NCBI GenBank assembly: GCA_902500775.1
Contig: CABVRZ010000006.1
Coordinates: 62,001 to 126,000, forward strand
Direction: 5' to 3'
DNA: 64,000 nt
Origin: an uncultured Nitrospira sp.
GTDB taxonomy: Bacteria; Nitrospirota; Nitrospiria; Nitrospirales; Nitrospiraceae
Of the stretch, positions 37,491-46,415 are shown piece after piece. The notes beneath the pieces were generated by a model that had not been told where the DNA came from, did not search any database, and saw only the letters and a program-made list of their open reading frames with translations. The position numbers and the translations under genes are program-made. Numbering within the stretch: the first letter of the stretch is position 1; each line of letters begins with the position of its first letter.

Positions 37491-37611
37491 CACCGGCCTC
37501 CAGCGTGACCCCGGCCTCTAGCCAACTTGAGAGATAGAGCTGGTGAAGGATTCCTTCTTGCGAAGGAATGGGTCATTCGGAGGCCGGTCCAAAATCACCC
37601 AAACCTTCACC
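37491..37611. repeat. Structured intergenic element (long nested hairpin)
   Basis: ACCGGCCTCC with a downstream TGACCC pairs with GGGTCA and GGAGGCCGGT near 37571-37588, forming a long imperfect outer stem. Inside it, ATTCCTTC-TTGC-GAAGGAAT (37550-37569) is a perfect small hairpin. CTGGTGAAGG can alternatively pair with CCTTCACCAG just beyond the element. I see no coding frame. It lies in the 0.8 kb gap (37242-38059) that otherwise holds only the promoter candidate and short direct repeats. Confidence 0.55.
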
Positions 37612-38059
37612 AGCGACAATATTTGTCAGCAATCACTGTGCCGAAGAACAGCACGAACGACCTTCATCGTGGAATATCGCGTTAGAACAGAACGTTAGAG
37701 CTCTTCGACCATGGAATATCCACAACTCACTTTTGATGAAATATTCCACACAATAGTCACTCCGATGGACACATGGGGAGAACGTACAGTTTTTCCACAA
37801 GTTACACTGTCTATATACTTAGACAGTACTGCCTGGCGAATTGTGGCGAATTGGGACAATTCAAGCATCACGTGGTAGTTACAGCATGTGACTCCGCCGT
37901 GCTCGTTTGGGGATTTTGCTGTAACCGGAGGACAAGAACCGTGGATTGAGCGTCAGACGAGAAACCTATAGGCAGGAATGATGACTGTTCACAAAATAGA
38001 CGCACTGGACGAATTCTTGCGGAGCAGACCAATGCATGAGAAGCACCGAGGCCTGTCCG

Positions 38060-39295
38060 TTAGAAAAACGCCATGCTGGCGTAGGTGGCCGTAGAGTTGT
38101 ATTGATCGGTGATGCCGCGATCATAACGGAGGACCTGGCCCTTCTCAGCTTGGATCAATCGCAAGAGGCAATAGATCGGCGAGAACCCGGAGATGCGGCG
38201 CTGATCGTTTTCTCTCTGGATATAGGCAGCGAATTCCTCCGGCTTCAGATCTTCTGCGTGCTTCAGCATCTCCAAGTCCCGCTGCATAGAACGATGGAAC
38301 GAAAAATCGGTGGGTGGCGCAGGATCGCCATAGCGCAGACCAAGATGGGCCAATTCTCCGGCCGCAATCACACAAACCGATTTCCCAGATTCGGTAACGG
38401 TATCCCGAAGGGCCGTAATAAATTGCTCAACTGAGTGTCGAACAGTTGCATCCTCCAGGCTGGATGCCGAAAACGAGGAGAGAATCGGAACCATCGTGAA
38501 GGGCTTGGTGACACTCGTCTGAAGAAACGGCAGCTGGAATTCAATCGCATGTTCAGCCTGGTGTGCGATCTCTTCAACAGCACACTCCGGCACTAACGCC
38601 TTGAGCCGTTGTACAATCGGTTGATCCGTCGGGACAAGACCGAGCGGTGTTTCAAAATCCTTATCGGTCACGGCAACTACGTGTTCGAGACCGGCATGGG
38701 CGGTCCCGATGATGACATAGACGTCCGGCTGCTGACTTTCTTGGAGTTCCTTGTAGCCCCATGCACAGACCGGCCCCGCTTGCTTGAGATCGTAAGTGGG
38801 AGACACGAGCCCTTTGATCAACTTCCCTTTATTCTCAGATGGCTTAAAATCCGGCCCCTCGCTTGAAGCGAAGAATCCGTCGAGCTGCTTTCGCAGCTTG
38901 GCGCCATCCGCTTCATAACTTCGTCCGGCAAACACCGCGGGGCGGAACGGCCGTTGTCGATACTCGGCCAGAGCCTGTTGCCGTGCGGTCTCAGTCCGTG
39001 GACCTTCCAGAAACAGTTTTTCATCGAGATCCGCCACCAGCTGCTCAACTTTGCTCGGGAGCAGAAACTCACCGAACCGTTTCAGATACAATCCACCGAT
39101 ATCCTGGACGGAATGTGCTCCATCAAAATGCTGCACGATAAAAAAGAAGTTGAGCGGCAGCACCAGCTTTTCTTTACTCAGCCCACTTGGGTCCCACAAC
39201 ACGACCAACTGATCCTCCCCTTGCTTGATGGGTGAGAACTGAAGATTTCTGAGGATCGGATATTGAACGGAGTCTTTAGTTGAACTGGTTGTCAT
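38060..39295 (-). CDS. Divergent MEMO1-family protein (AmmeMemoRadiSam system B-like)
   Basis: This 411-residue cytoplasmic protein has an N-terminal PqqD-like winged segment (about 20-100, 'HFDGAHSVQDIGGLYLKRFG') followed by a MEMO1 domain (about 115-405). In the family three metal ligands lie in P-H-A-G-Y, G-x-x-H and C-G-x-x-P-I. Here the first is T167 ('SPTYDL'), the second H200 is kept ('GTAHAG'), and the third is S369 ('ISGFSPIYCLL'). Two of three ligands are therefore lost, which suggests altered or absent metal chemistry. It ends the MutL/DUF6754 operon; no AMMECR1 or radical-SAM partner is in the window. Confidence 0.8.
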   Translation of the reverse strand: MTTSSTKDSVQYPILRNLQFSPIKQGEDQLVVLWDPSGLSKEKLVLPLNFFFIVQHFDGAHSVQDIGGLYLKRFGEFLLPSKVEQLVADLDEKLFLEGPRTETARQQALAEYRQRPFRPAVFAGRSYEADGAKLRKQLDGFFASSEGPDFKPSENKGKLIKGLVSPTYDLKQAGPVCAWGYKELQESQQPDVYVIIGTAHAGLEHVVAVTDKDFETPLGLVPTDQPIVQRLKALVPECAVEEIAHQAEHAIEFQLPFLQTSVTKPFTMVPILSSFSASSLEDATVRHSVEQFITALRDTVTESGKSVCVIAAGELAHLGLRYGDPAPPTDFSFHRSMQRDLEMLKHAEDLKPEEFAAYIQRENDQRRISGFSPIYCLLRLIQAEKGQVLRYDRGITDQYNSTATYASMAFF

Positions 39296-39456
39296 GATGA
39301 TGAGGTGAATCTCGTCTATGTGGTCTGTTTGGACTGTTCAGAAAACAAATAAGTTCAATCTCGTTGGCACAGTGTATCTGGACTATGGTCCATTTCGTCA
39401 AGAGGCTGAGATTGAGGGACCCGATTCACCAGAAAGACGAGATAGACCAGACAGAC

Positions 39457-40206
39457 CTATTGTTTTTCCTGCGCGCCGGTGCTAGATCGCCGACTGAGAA
39501 TAACCAGCGCAGCCACGACGGCAATCACCAGCCAGATCGTAGGCCTCCCATAGGAAGCGTCTGAAAATTCGATGAGATCGCTGAGGCGACCGATCAAAAG
39601 CGACATGCGAGCCATCACCGTATACCCAAACCCGGCGCCGAAGGAGATCATGAGAAACATAATGCCGATTCGCGCCACCGCTTTTCCCGTTCCGCTATGC
39701 TCGATTGAAAAGAAGAAGTAGAAGAGAACCGAGCTGACCCCGAGCAAGATAATGATGGCATTGAGGTTGCTGGCTGGATTGAGCAGATTCATCGAAAAAG
39801 TAAGCCCATCCGGTCCCGCAATCGACAAGAGCGGACGCACGGTATCCTCGATTTGTTTCAAGATGAACGATGAGATTGTTCTTGGAATCGCCAAGCCTGC
39901 CCCCATCCCCACGATAAACGCAAAGGCATAACGAGACATCCAGGCCGCCTTTGGCACATAACGAGTCAACATGAGCATCCCGATCGCCACGGGAATGAGG
40001 AGCGCGAACTCTCCGTTCTCAGCAATCGGTTTGATGATCAGGTGCAGAATCACGGTGTCGTAGGTCTTCACGATCGTATAGCCGATCGAGACCCCGACGT
40101 AGAGATGTTCGGCGAATTTAAAGAGCGGGGTGTCCTTGTAGAGAAAGGAAAAGATGAGGAGGGTTAGCCCTGTTGCAACCCAGGCTCCAAATATTGTGGC
40201 ATCCAT
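39457..40206 (-). CDS. Polytopic membrane protein of the MutL-linked operon (1)
   Basis: This 249-residue protein has about seven hydrophobic segments ('ATIFGAWVATGLTLLIFSFLY', 'FALLIPVAIGMLML', 'YAFAFIVGMGAGLAIP', 'NAIIILLGVSSVLFYFFF', 'IMFLMISFGAGFGYTV', 'IWLVIAVVAALVILS'). A hydrophilic loop carries 'PLFKFAEHLYVGVSIGY'. I see no transporter or enzyme signature. The start is preceded by a GAGGGGATAAGG stretch, and the gene follows its upstream neighbour by 16 bases. It likely forms a membrane complex with the two proteins encoded just upstream. Confidence 0.7.
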   Translation of the reverse strand: MDATIFGAWVATGLTLLIFSFLYKDTPLFKFAEHLYVGVSIGYTIVKTYDTVILHLIIKPIAENGEFALLIPVAIGMLMLTRYVPKAAWMSRYAFAFIVGMGAGLAIPRTISSFILKQIEDTVRPLLSIAGPDGLTFSMNLLNPASNLNAIIILLGVSSVLFYFFFSIEHSGTGKAVARIGIMFLMISFGAGFGYTVMARMSLLIGRLSDLIEFSDASYGRPTIWLVIAVVAALVILSRRSSTGAQEKQ

Positions 40207-40222
40207 CCTTATCCCCTCTCTG

Positions 40223-41065
40223 CTACCCGAGGTGCCCCTGGGCCCGTAACGCCCGCCGCTTCGAAAAATAGATCAGGTTGCACATGATGACCAGGATAAT
40301 GATCGCCACATGCGTCGCGGACTGTGCATCCATGCCGGCCACCGCCTTGCCTTTTTGACCGATCAAGCTTTCGTATTCCGCCGCCCCACGAAGCCCGCCG
40401 ATCAGGCCGTTGATCTGCCCGCTCCGGAGCAATGGATAGAGTCCGGGCGCCATGACGCCTGTACAGCCGCCACCCATTTCAAACTTATATTTATCCTTTC
40501 CGAAGACGTACCACTCTTCCACCCCCGGTCGTCCTGCTCCAAGACTGACCATGTACGTGACATCTTTCAAATTGCGCACGCCCTCCAACACAGGCAACTC
40601 CTTCGTCGGTTTGCCGCCATAGTCGCTGGGAAAAGCCGAGTAGAGATCCTGCCCCATATTGATGATCACGGCCTGTCCACCTGGACTCCACCCGAGAAAG
40701 GCGTAGTCCTTTCCGTATTCTTTTCCCATCTCCTTGGCGACCTGCGTTACGATCTGATCCGCCATTCCGGTGCCGGATACCCACAAGGTCATCGTTATCA
40801 CGCGAAGATTTTTCCTGAACGCGTGTCGGAGCAGCGAAATCGCTTGCGGATACAGCTCTGGCTTCGAGGCCGGATCAAAATCGATCGAGAGGAGGAACAC
40901 CGACCCTTCCGGTAACGACTCAATGTGGTCATACACACCCCGCACTTCCGACGAAATCTTGATCGGCAACCCGACCGGATAGAGCAACGGCAAGAGGGTA
41001 CAGAGCCCGATCATCAAGAAGATGATCCGCCGATCGATCTTGAGCATGCGGTCCGAGAGGGTCAT
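40223..41065 (-). CDS. Membrane-anchored protein of the MutL-linked operon (2)
   Basis: This 280-residue protein has one membrane helix near the N-terminus (about 14-32, 'IIFLMIGLCTLLPLLYPVGL') and one near the C-terminus (about 247-266, 'VAIIILVIMCNLIYFSKRRA'). The intervening domain is an alpha/beta fold with 'GSVFLLSIDFDPASKPELYPQ', 'NLRVITMTLWVSG', 'GKDYAFLGWSPGGQAVIINMG' and 'GGCTGVMAPGLYPL'. I do not recognise a characterised family. Position and spacing place it in the operon headed by the MutL-like ATPase. Confidence 0.7.
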   Translation of the reverse strand: MTLSDRMLKIDRRIIFLMIGLCTLLPLLYPVGLPIKISSEVRGVYDHIESLPEGSVFLLSIDFDPASKPELYPQAISLLRHAFRKNLRVITMTLWVSGTGMADQIVTQVAKEMGKEYGKDYAFLGWSPGGQAVIINMGQDLYSAFPSDYGGKPTKELPVLEGVRNLKDVTYMVSLGAGRPGVEEWYVFGKDKYKFEMGGGCTGVMAPGLYPLLRSGQINGLIGGLRGAAEYESLIGQKGKAVAGMDAQSATHVAIIILVIMCNLIYFSKRRALRAQGHLG

Positions 41066-41197
41066 GTTATGACCCTGGAAAAAGTAAGAGGTGAAACGTG
41101 GACGGTGAAGGCAAATCCATAATTCGTAGGACCTAACATGAGGGAACTTACTCTCAACATCTCTTTCATCTTTTCACTTTTAACTTTTCACCTTTGA

Positions 41198-41848
41198 CTA
41201 CTCTTTTCCTCCGCCCAGATACGACCGTTCCACACCGAAGATGATCTTGAACGACAGTGCGATGGCCCCAAGACTGACTCCAATTAAAATGGCTCGGCGT
41301 ACGGATGAGTTCAGCACGTTCAAAATCCACGAGGACACATCACCACTCAGAGGAATCAGATACTCACCCAGCGGAACCCGTCCCATCATGACGATCACGG
41401 CTGCCACCAAGAGCACCGCCGCCTCACGACTCCTCGCCCTGAACGAGCGATAGGCCGCCGATGCGATAAAGAACGCCAGGATGGCAAACATCGTACCTTG
41501 CAACGGCACCATCATGAAGTTGTAGACCCAGCCGAAGGCGGTCATCGTGCCATCGATACTTTCTTTCCCATTGGCCCACAGCCCGACTGCGATTGTGCCG
41601 AGCATGCCGACATAGAGAACGAGGCTATACCCCCAGCCTGCTTCCTGGCGGTTGATCTTGACCGCATGTTGATGGAACAGACTCGTCACTCCCAAGATCA
41701 ACGCAAACCCGCCGACGATCTGCATCCACTTTGTGGCAGACGTGAGCATCTGCTCCGACGCCGGATGGGGCACATAGTACTGGGCGGCAAATAACAAGCC
41801 TGTGACCAACGTGATGAGGAGAGGAAGTTGTCGGCGCAGAAAAATCAT
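41198..41848 (-). CDS. Polytopic membrane protein of the MutL-linked operon (3)
   Basis: This 216-residue protein has about six hydrophobic segments (for example 'LPLLITLVTGLLFAAQYY', 'IVGGFALILGVTSLF', 'YSLVLYVGMLGTIAVGLW', 'TMFAILAFFIASAAY', 'AAVLLVAAVIVMMG', 'AILIGVSLGAIALSFKIIF'). No known functional motif is apparent. Its first about 27 codons are duplicated in the short frame immediately upstream (41858-42001), nine bases away. Confidence 0.7.
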   Translation of the reverse strand: MIFLRRQLPLLITLVTGLLFAAQYYVPHPASEQMLTSATKWMQIVGGFALILGVTSLFHQHAVKINRQEAGWGYSLVLYVGMLGTIAVGLWANGKESIDGTMTAFGWVYNFMMVPLQGTMFAILAFFIASAAYRSFRARSREAAVLLVAAVIVMMGRVPLGEYLIPLSGDVSSWILNVLNSSVRRAILIGVSLGAIALSFKIIFGVERSYLGGGKE

Positions 41849-41857
41849 GTCAGCTCC

Positions 41858-42001
41858 TTACGCAGATCCAAAACTTCCTGCGGCCAGTGCGTAGAGGTGA
41901 GCCCCTACCAAAGGCAACTGCGGCACATAGTACTGGGTAGCAACCAGCAATCCTGTGACCAGCGTGATCAACAGCGGAGGTTGTCGGCGCAAAAAGATCA
42001 T
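41858..42001 (-). pseudogene. 47-codon partial duplicate of the downstream membrane protein gene
   Basis: The ATG at 42001 overlaps the stop of the DUF6754-like gene (ATGA). The first 27 codons (MIFLRRQPPLLITLVTGLLV, then ATQYYVP) match the start of the gene at 41198 almost residue for residue. The frame then diverges and stops at 41858. It is either a truncated tandem copy or a short leader peptide kept for translational coupling. Confidence 0.7.
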
Positions 42002-43287
42002 TTCAGGTCCCTCATGAGGTCAAGAAAGAACTGCGGCCATTGCGCGCCGGTGATGACTCCGACGGTCGCCAAAACAGTTCCCACCGCCAGTGCCGCCAGG
42101 ATCACGGCCTTCCCAATGTCCTGCCCACGCAGGGTTCCGATCTGAACCGACTCTTTGGAAAGGTAGGCGCTGGCTGCGTAGAGCTCCTCACCAATCAGGG
42201 TGTAGTCGCAGGTCGTCACGAAGAAGGGCAATTGGTGGTCCGCATCGGTTCCGGCGATCTGAATGGCCCCGGTACTGGCTCCTGTTTCCGTCAAGAGCAA
42301 CGATTCGGCAAAATAATGACCCATGAAAAAATTCGCCGCGGGCTTTTTGCGCAACATGATGCCATCGACCGCCGCCGTGTAGCTGAACTGATCCGACGTG
42401 ATGAAAAAGTTTGCGTCCTCCTTGAAGAGGTCCGGCTTCCCGGCTTCCAAGTACGCCTGTTTCGTGATCTCTTGGCAGACCGCCATCGTGATCGGCTCAC
42501 GATGAGGCACCATCAGTTCCGTTTCATAGAGTGCCGCTCGTTTCGCCACCTTCCCGAGAATGACCGCCGCGGCAATCGTTGAGGGATCATGCAGATCATG
42601 GGCCCCGGTGAGATAGAGAATCGGTTTACCCAGCTCCGTGGCACGACCAATGGCTTCATCCACAGCATCCAACCCCGGAATCCGGCGCAGAAAAATCTCA
42701 TGTCGCTTGGCATAACTGATCGCAAAGAACACCAGTCCGCCGAACGAAAGCCCGATGATCAAATTATTGAGCTGATTCCAATTAAACCAGTTGGCCGTGG
42801 GCGTCGCGATCTGGACCGCACTGAAGACGCGCTGATCAGCCTGTATGGTGGCCACGGCAACAGCATAGGGGCGATCATCCTTGATCTCCAGGCCCTTCAC
42901 AGTCTTGATGGTCGCCTGATGCCACGTCTTCTCTGCCGTCCTGGTCCACCAGGCGGTTTTTATGTCTTTGACGTACTTGGAATGGGATGGAAATTCTGCG
43001 ACGACCGTCAATTTTTGAGGATCCGTCGCAGACACATCACCGACTAGCACCTGATATCGGACATCCGGACCATCACTCGGCAGAGGCGCCCATTGCACGG
43101 TGAGACTTTCTCCTCCGTCATCCGGCGTATCGAACACTCGCACATCTTGCGGAGCCGTAATCAGAGGCTCTGCAAAGGCATGTGATGCCAATACACTCAT
43201 TATCGAGACAATCGCGAATAGCAGCCAGCAGGCTGAGCAAGCATACAAACGCTTCACGACATACGTTTCACGTTTCACGCAATTCAC
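41998..43287 (-). CDS. DUF6754-like membrane protein with fibronectin-type-III-like N-terminus
   Basis: This 429-residue protein has a signal peptide or first helix (about 15-40), a beta-rich periplasmic segment resembling a fibronectin type III domain ('ITAPQDVRVFDTPDDGGESLTVQWAPLP' region), and a membrane helix near 180-200. A conserved cytoplasmic region includes 'EIFLRRIPGLDAVDEAIGRATELGKP' and 'EYLTGAHDL'-like and 'TDADHQLPFFVTTCDYTLIGEELYAASAYLS' segments, with a last helix near 395-415. This matches my memory of the DUF6754 family, often encoded beside MutL-type ATPases. It starts at GTG 43287, overlapping the upstream stop (GTGTGA). Confidence 0.7.
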   Translation of the reverse strand: MNCVKRETYVVKRLYACSACWLLFAIVSIMSVLASHAFAEPLITAPQDVRVFDTPDDGGESLTVQWAPLPSDGPDVRYQVLVGDVSATDPQKLTVVAEFPSHSKYVKDIKTAWWTRTAEKTWHQATIKTVKGLEIKDDRPYAVAVATIQADQRVFSAVQIATPTANWFNWNQLNNLIIGLSFGGLVFFAISYAKRHEIFLRRIPGLDAVDEAIGRATELGKPILYLTGAHDLHDPSTIAAAVILGKVAKRAALYETELMVPHREPITMAVCQEITKQAYLEAGKPDLFKEDANFFITSDQFSYTAAVDGIMLRKKPAANFFMGHYFAESLLLTETGASTGAIQIAGTDADHQLPFFVTTCDYTLIGEELYAASAYLSKESVQIGTLRGQDIGKAVILAALAVGTVLATVGVITGAQWPQFFLDLMRDLK

Positions 43288-44408
43288 ACCCCTTCAATCA
43301 CTTCGATATTCGTCCGTGGGATCACGACGGTCTTTCCGTCAGTAAAGGTGACTTCCAAGACGCGCACCTCACTTTCCGTGGCAATCTTGGTCAGCTCGGA
43401 CGGGAGCGCCGACACTTCACCGATTCGTCCAAACATCGGGTCACGGATGATCCGAACGGGATCACCAAGGCTGATGCCTTCTCGTTGCGATTGGCCCGCT
43501 GTCTTCGCCTGCCCTTCTCCCTGTGGAATGATAATCTCCGGACGAATGACACCGGCCCTGATCTGTGTCGCTCCTGAGATCGAGGCTTTCTGGCCGGCAT
43601 GAGCTGAGAGAAGTTTGAACGTCTTCGCAGCCATAGGAATGGATCCGAACCCCTCGGTCAGGATCAAGGTAAACCCCACCTGTTCGGTTCCCGTAATGGC
43701 GACGCCTAAGTCATAGCCCAGCAAGGCACGGAGGTCTTCGTCATGAATCCCGCCGACCACCACACCGGCCGCTCCGACCGCCTTCGCCTGTTTCATCGTC
43801 TCGGCTGAAAGAAACGAGCCTCCCACTACCACCTTTCCCTTCATGGCGGACGTGAGATGAGTCGGCATCAATGGTTCATCCGGAGCTGTGACCGCCATCA
43901 CGATCTCACCGGAGGTCTCCCCACCGATACCGAAAATGCCTTGGACTAAGCTACAGGTCGTCTCCACCACGACACCCTGTTCCGGAATCGTCTCGGTGAT
44001 CATGCCATCCACATAAGCGAGCAACTCCAGCACTCGAGGCGGCTCACGTAACAAGACCTGCCCCGTCACGGACGAGATTGATTCGATCGTGCCAGAAACC
44101 GGCGATCGAATTTCCGTCTTGAACCATGTGATCAGCGGTTTGTTCTCCGCCAGGACCTCCCCCTTCGTGACCACATCACCTTCTTGTTTGGTCAGATACC
44201 CTGTCATCTCGCCTGGAGTGACGCTGAGCTGATTAGCGAGGTTGATGGGGAAGACTTTTCCAGGCAACTCAGCTTTGGCCACTACCTGATCGGACCGGAC
44301 CCGATCGCCGACGGCGACTAAGACCTTGCCCGGCAGAGGCAACATCCGTCGACGGTGGATGATTGTATGCGCAGTGACTGTCAGGCCTGGAGTATAGGAG
44401 TGCGCCAT
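43284..44408 (-). CDS. Lipoyl-like/KOW-domain protein of the MutL-linked operon
   Basis: This 374-residue cytoplasmic protein begins with two biotinyl/lipoyl-like beta hairpins ('RRMLPLPGKVLVAVGDRVRSDQVVAKAELPG' and 'SPVSGTIESISSVTGQVLLREPPRVLEL'), though no lipoylated-type DK motif is clear. It continues with an alpha/beta region ('GKVVVGGSFLSAETMKQAKAVGAAGVVVGG') and ends with a KOW-like segment ('ISLGDPVRIIRDPMFGRIGEVSALP'). This composite occurs with MutL-type ATPases but has no assigned reaction. It overlaps the DUF6754-like gene by 4 bases, implying coupled translation. Confidence 0.72.
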   Translation of the reverse strand: MAHSYTPGLTVTAHTIIHRRRMLPLPGKVLVAVGDRVRSDQVVAKAELPGKVFPINLANQLSVTPGEMTGYLTKQEGDVVTKGEVLAENKPLITWFKTEIRSPVSGTIESISSVTGQVLLREPPRVLELLAYVDGMITETIPEQGVVVETTCSLVQGIFGIGGETSGEIVMAVTAPDEPLMPTHLTSAMKGKVVVGGSFLSAETMKQAKAVGAAGVVVGGIHDEDLRALLGYDLGVAITGTEQVGFTLILTEGFGSIPMAAKTFKLLSAHAGQKASISGATQIRAGVIRPEIIIPQGEGQAKTAGQSQREGISLGDPVRIIRDPMFGRIGEVSALPSELTKIATESEVRVLEVTFTDGKTVVIPRTNIEVIEGV

Positions 44409-44473
44409 GTTAGCAATAGTCCTGAGTGCTAAGGACTGAGGACTGAGATAGTGGATATGTTCGAAGCGTTACC

Positions 44474-46309
44474 TCAGCCCTCATCGCTCGGTGCTGGATA
44501 GAGATCAACTGAGTTGAACCATTTCGTGAGGGACGCCACACGAGCCTGTTGCTCAGCCGGCAGTTTCAGCGGCCGCCCTCGTCCATCGAGCAGGAGTCCC
44601 ACGACGCCACCATGAACTTCTTTGGCCGCCGCCACACCTGCTCCGGCACCCATGCTGACACCTTTGGCAGGCTGAATCTTGAGCATGGCCTTTTGCTCAG
44701 ATTCCAATGGAAACAACTTCAGTTCGCCGAACCTCAGTTGTTCCTTGGTGATCGTTCCATCAGGCCACGTCGCCTCAACGTCGGCGCAGACTTCGCCGTT
44801 TTTCCCCTGACCAATCGGTGCCACACAAGTCCCGAGATAGATCATGCAATCTCGTACGAATACATCGGTGGCGGCCTGTTCGTTGATCGTCGACAACACC
44901 CCGAGATGTGGCATCATGAAGATGCTGTCGACCGACAGTCTCGTACAACCCATCGGTTCGTAGGCATCGACCATCATCAGCATCGATTGAATCCGGCGTG
45001 GGGCATGAGAGAGAATCCCCCCGCTACCGACGATTAAATCTAGCTTCAACATATCGATCAGCGACTTGCCGGATGTGTGTTGTTCAAACACATCAGAGAT
45101 CGTCCGTTCCTGCTGCACACCTTTCAATCCCGTGGCCAGCGACTTGTGATGAATCAAGGCCAGCCGCAAGGCTTCACGCGCGATCGCTTGCTCAATTTGC
45201 AACTCGTCAAGCGTTTGCGGAATGGTCGTCGGACGGATCATCTTGTTCTTGATGCGATTGCGCAGCGTCTGTTCATCGATCGTGAACGGCACCCATCGCA
45301 TGATATTGGCGAGTCCCGCTTCAGCCAGAACATTCGATACGCTGTAGGACATCCCAAGATTAGCACTGACCGTCCGATTGAACAGCCCGTCGAATACGGA
45401 AAACACATCGGTCGTGGCTCCACCGATATCGACACCAATGAGGTTGAGATGTTCCCGCTTGGCAATGGCCTCCATAATAAGGCCGACTGCGGCGGGAGTC
45501 GGCATGATCGGCGCACCGGCCATCTCGATCAGCTTCTTATACCCAGGTGCCTGCTGCATGACGTGTTCTAGGAAGAGATCATGGATCTTGTTTCGCGCCG
45601 GCGCGAGATTCTCTCGCTCGAGCACTGGTCGAATGTTGTCCGTCACGACGAGTGCGGATTTCGTTTCGAGGATGTTTCTGACTTGCGGCTGCGCTTCCTT
45701 GTTACCGGCATAGATCAACGGCAACTTGTACGTCACACCGAATCTCGGCCGTGGCTCGGCCGCCGCCACATACTCGGCCATCTCCACCACATGATTCACC
45801 GCTCCACCGTCCGTCCCCCCGGCCATCAAGATCATGTCCGGCCTCATGGAACGGATGCGCTCAATCTTCTCATGCGGCAACCGGCCATCATTCGCCGCCA
45901 ACACATCGATGACAATGGCCCCGGCTCCCAACGCCGCCCGTTGGGCACTTTCGCCCGTCATGTTCTGCACGACGCCAGTCACCATCATTTGCAAACCACC
46001 ACCGGCGCTGCTGGTAGAGATGTAGATATCAACACCGGTCTTGTCATCGCGACAAGGCGTGATGATCTGATCACCATCCAAAATCTTACGGCCAGACAGC
46101 TCTTCAATTTCCGCGATGGCGTTCAAGACCCCGCGCGTCACATCCTCGAACGGAGCCTCAACGGTCGTCGGTGCTTCACCACGATAGGTCTGTCGATAGG
46201 TGTCCCCAACTTTCTCGATGAGAATGGCTTTAGTCGTGGTACTGCCACAATCCGTGGCGACAATGACGTTGAGGGGATGGGCAGTCTTAGCCGATCCGTG
46301 GTCTGCCAT
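44474..46309 (-). CDS. MutL-family ATPase (glutamate mutase L-like)
   Basis: This 611-residue protein has the ASKHA-type fold of the MutL family: phosphate-1 loop 'VIVATDCGSTTTKAILIEK', 'STSSAGGGLQMMVTGVVQNMTGESAQRAALGAGA', a second nucleotide motif 'LIGVDIGGATTDVFSVFDG', and 'DLIVGSGGILSHAPR'. MutL proteins are thought to be reactivating chaperones for B12-dependent mutases, but no mutase subunit is encoded here. I chose the ATG at 46309 (GGAG 8 bases ahead). It heads an operon of lipoyl-like, DUF6754-like and membrane proteins. A role as the motor of a membrane complex is an inference. Confidence 0.87.
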   Translation of the reverse strand: MADHGSAKTAHPLNVIVATDCGSTTTKAILIEKVGDTYRQTYRGEAPTTVEAPFEDVTRGVLNAIAEIEELSGRKILDGDQIITPCRDDKTGVDIYISTSSAGGGLQMMVTGVVQNMTGESAQRAALGAGAIVIDVLAANDGRLPHEKIERIRSMRPDMILMAGGTDGGAVNHVVEMAEYVAAAEPRPRFGVTYKLPLIYAGNKEAQPQVRNILETKSALVVTDNIRPVLERENLAPARNKIHDLFLEHVMQQAPGYKKLIEMAGAPIMPTPAAVGLIMEAIAKREHLNLIGVDIGGATTDVFSVFDGLFNRTVSANLGMSYSVSNVLAEAGLANIMRWVPFTIDEQTLRNRIKNKMIRPTTIPQTLDELQIEQAIAREALRLALIHHKSLATGLKGVQQERTISDVFEQHTSGKSLIDMLKLDLIVGSGGILSHAPRRIQSMLMMVDAYEPMGCTRLSVDSIFMMPHLGVLSTINEQAATDVFVRDCMIYLGTCVAPIGQGKNGEVCADVEATWPDGTITKEQLRFGELKLFPLESEQKAMLKIQPAKGVSMGAGAGVAAAKEVHGGVVGLLLDGRGRPLKLPAEQQARVASLTKWFNSVDLYPAPSDEG

Positions 46310-46348
46310 TAGCAACCACTCCGGCTAAGACTGCGTTGCTCGTCGTAC

Positions 46349-46406
46349 GTGAAGCGTAAAGCGTGAGGAATTGGGAACGAAAGGCGCTTCACGAGATACG
46401 CTTCAC
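46349..46406. repeat. Short intergenic inverted repeat (GTGAAGCG type)
   Basis: GTGAAGCG at 46349-46356 pairs with CGCTTCAC at 46384-46391 or again at 46399-46406. Similar GTGAAACGTGAAACG blocks occur at the gene junction near 43260-43285 and at 41083, and TTTTCAC runs near 41170. It lies between the small gene at 46416 and the MutL-like gene. Confidence 0.5.
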
Positions 46407-46415
46407 AGCGGTATG

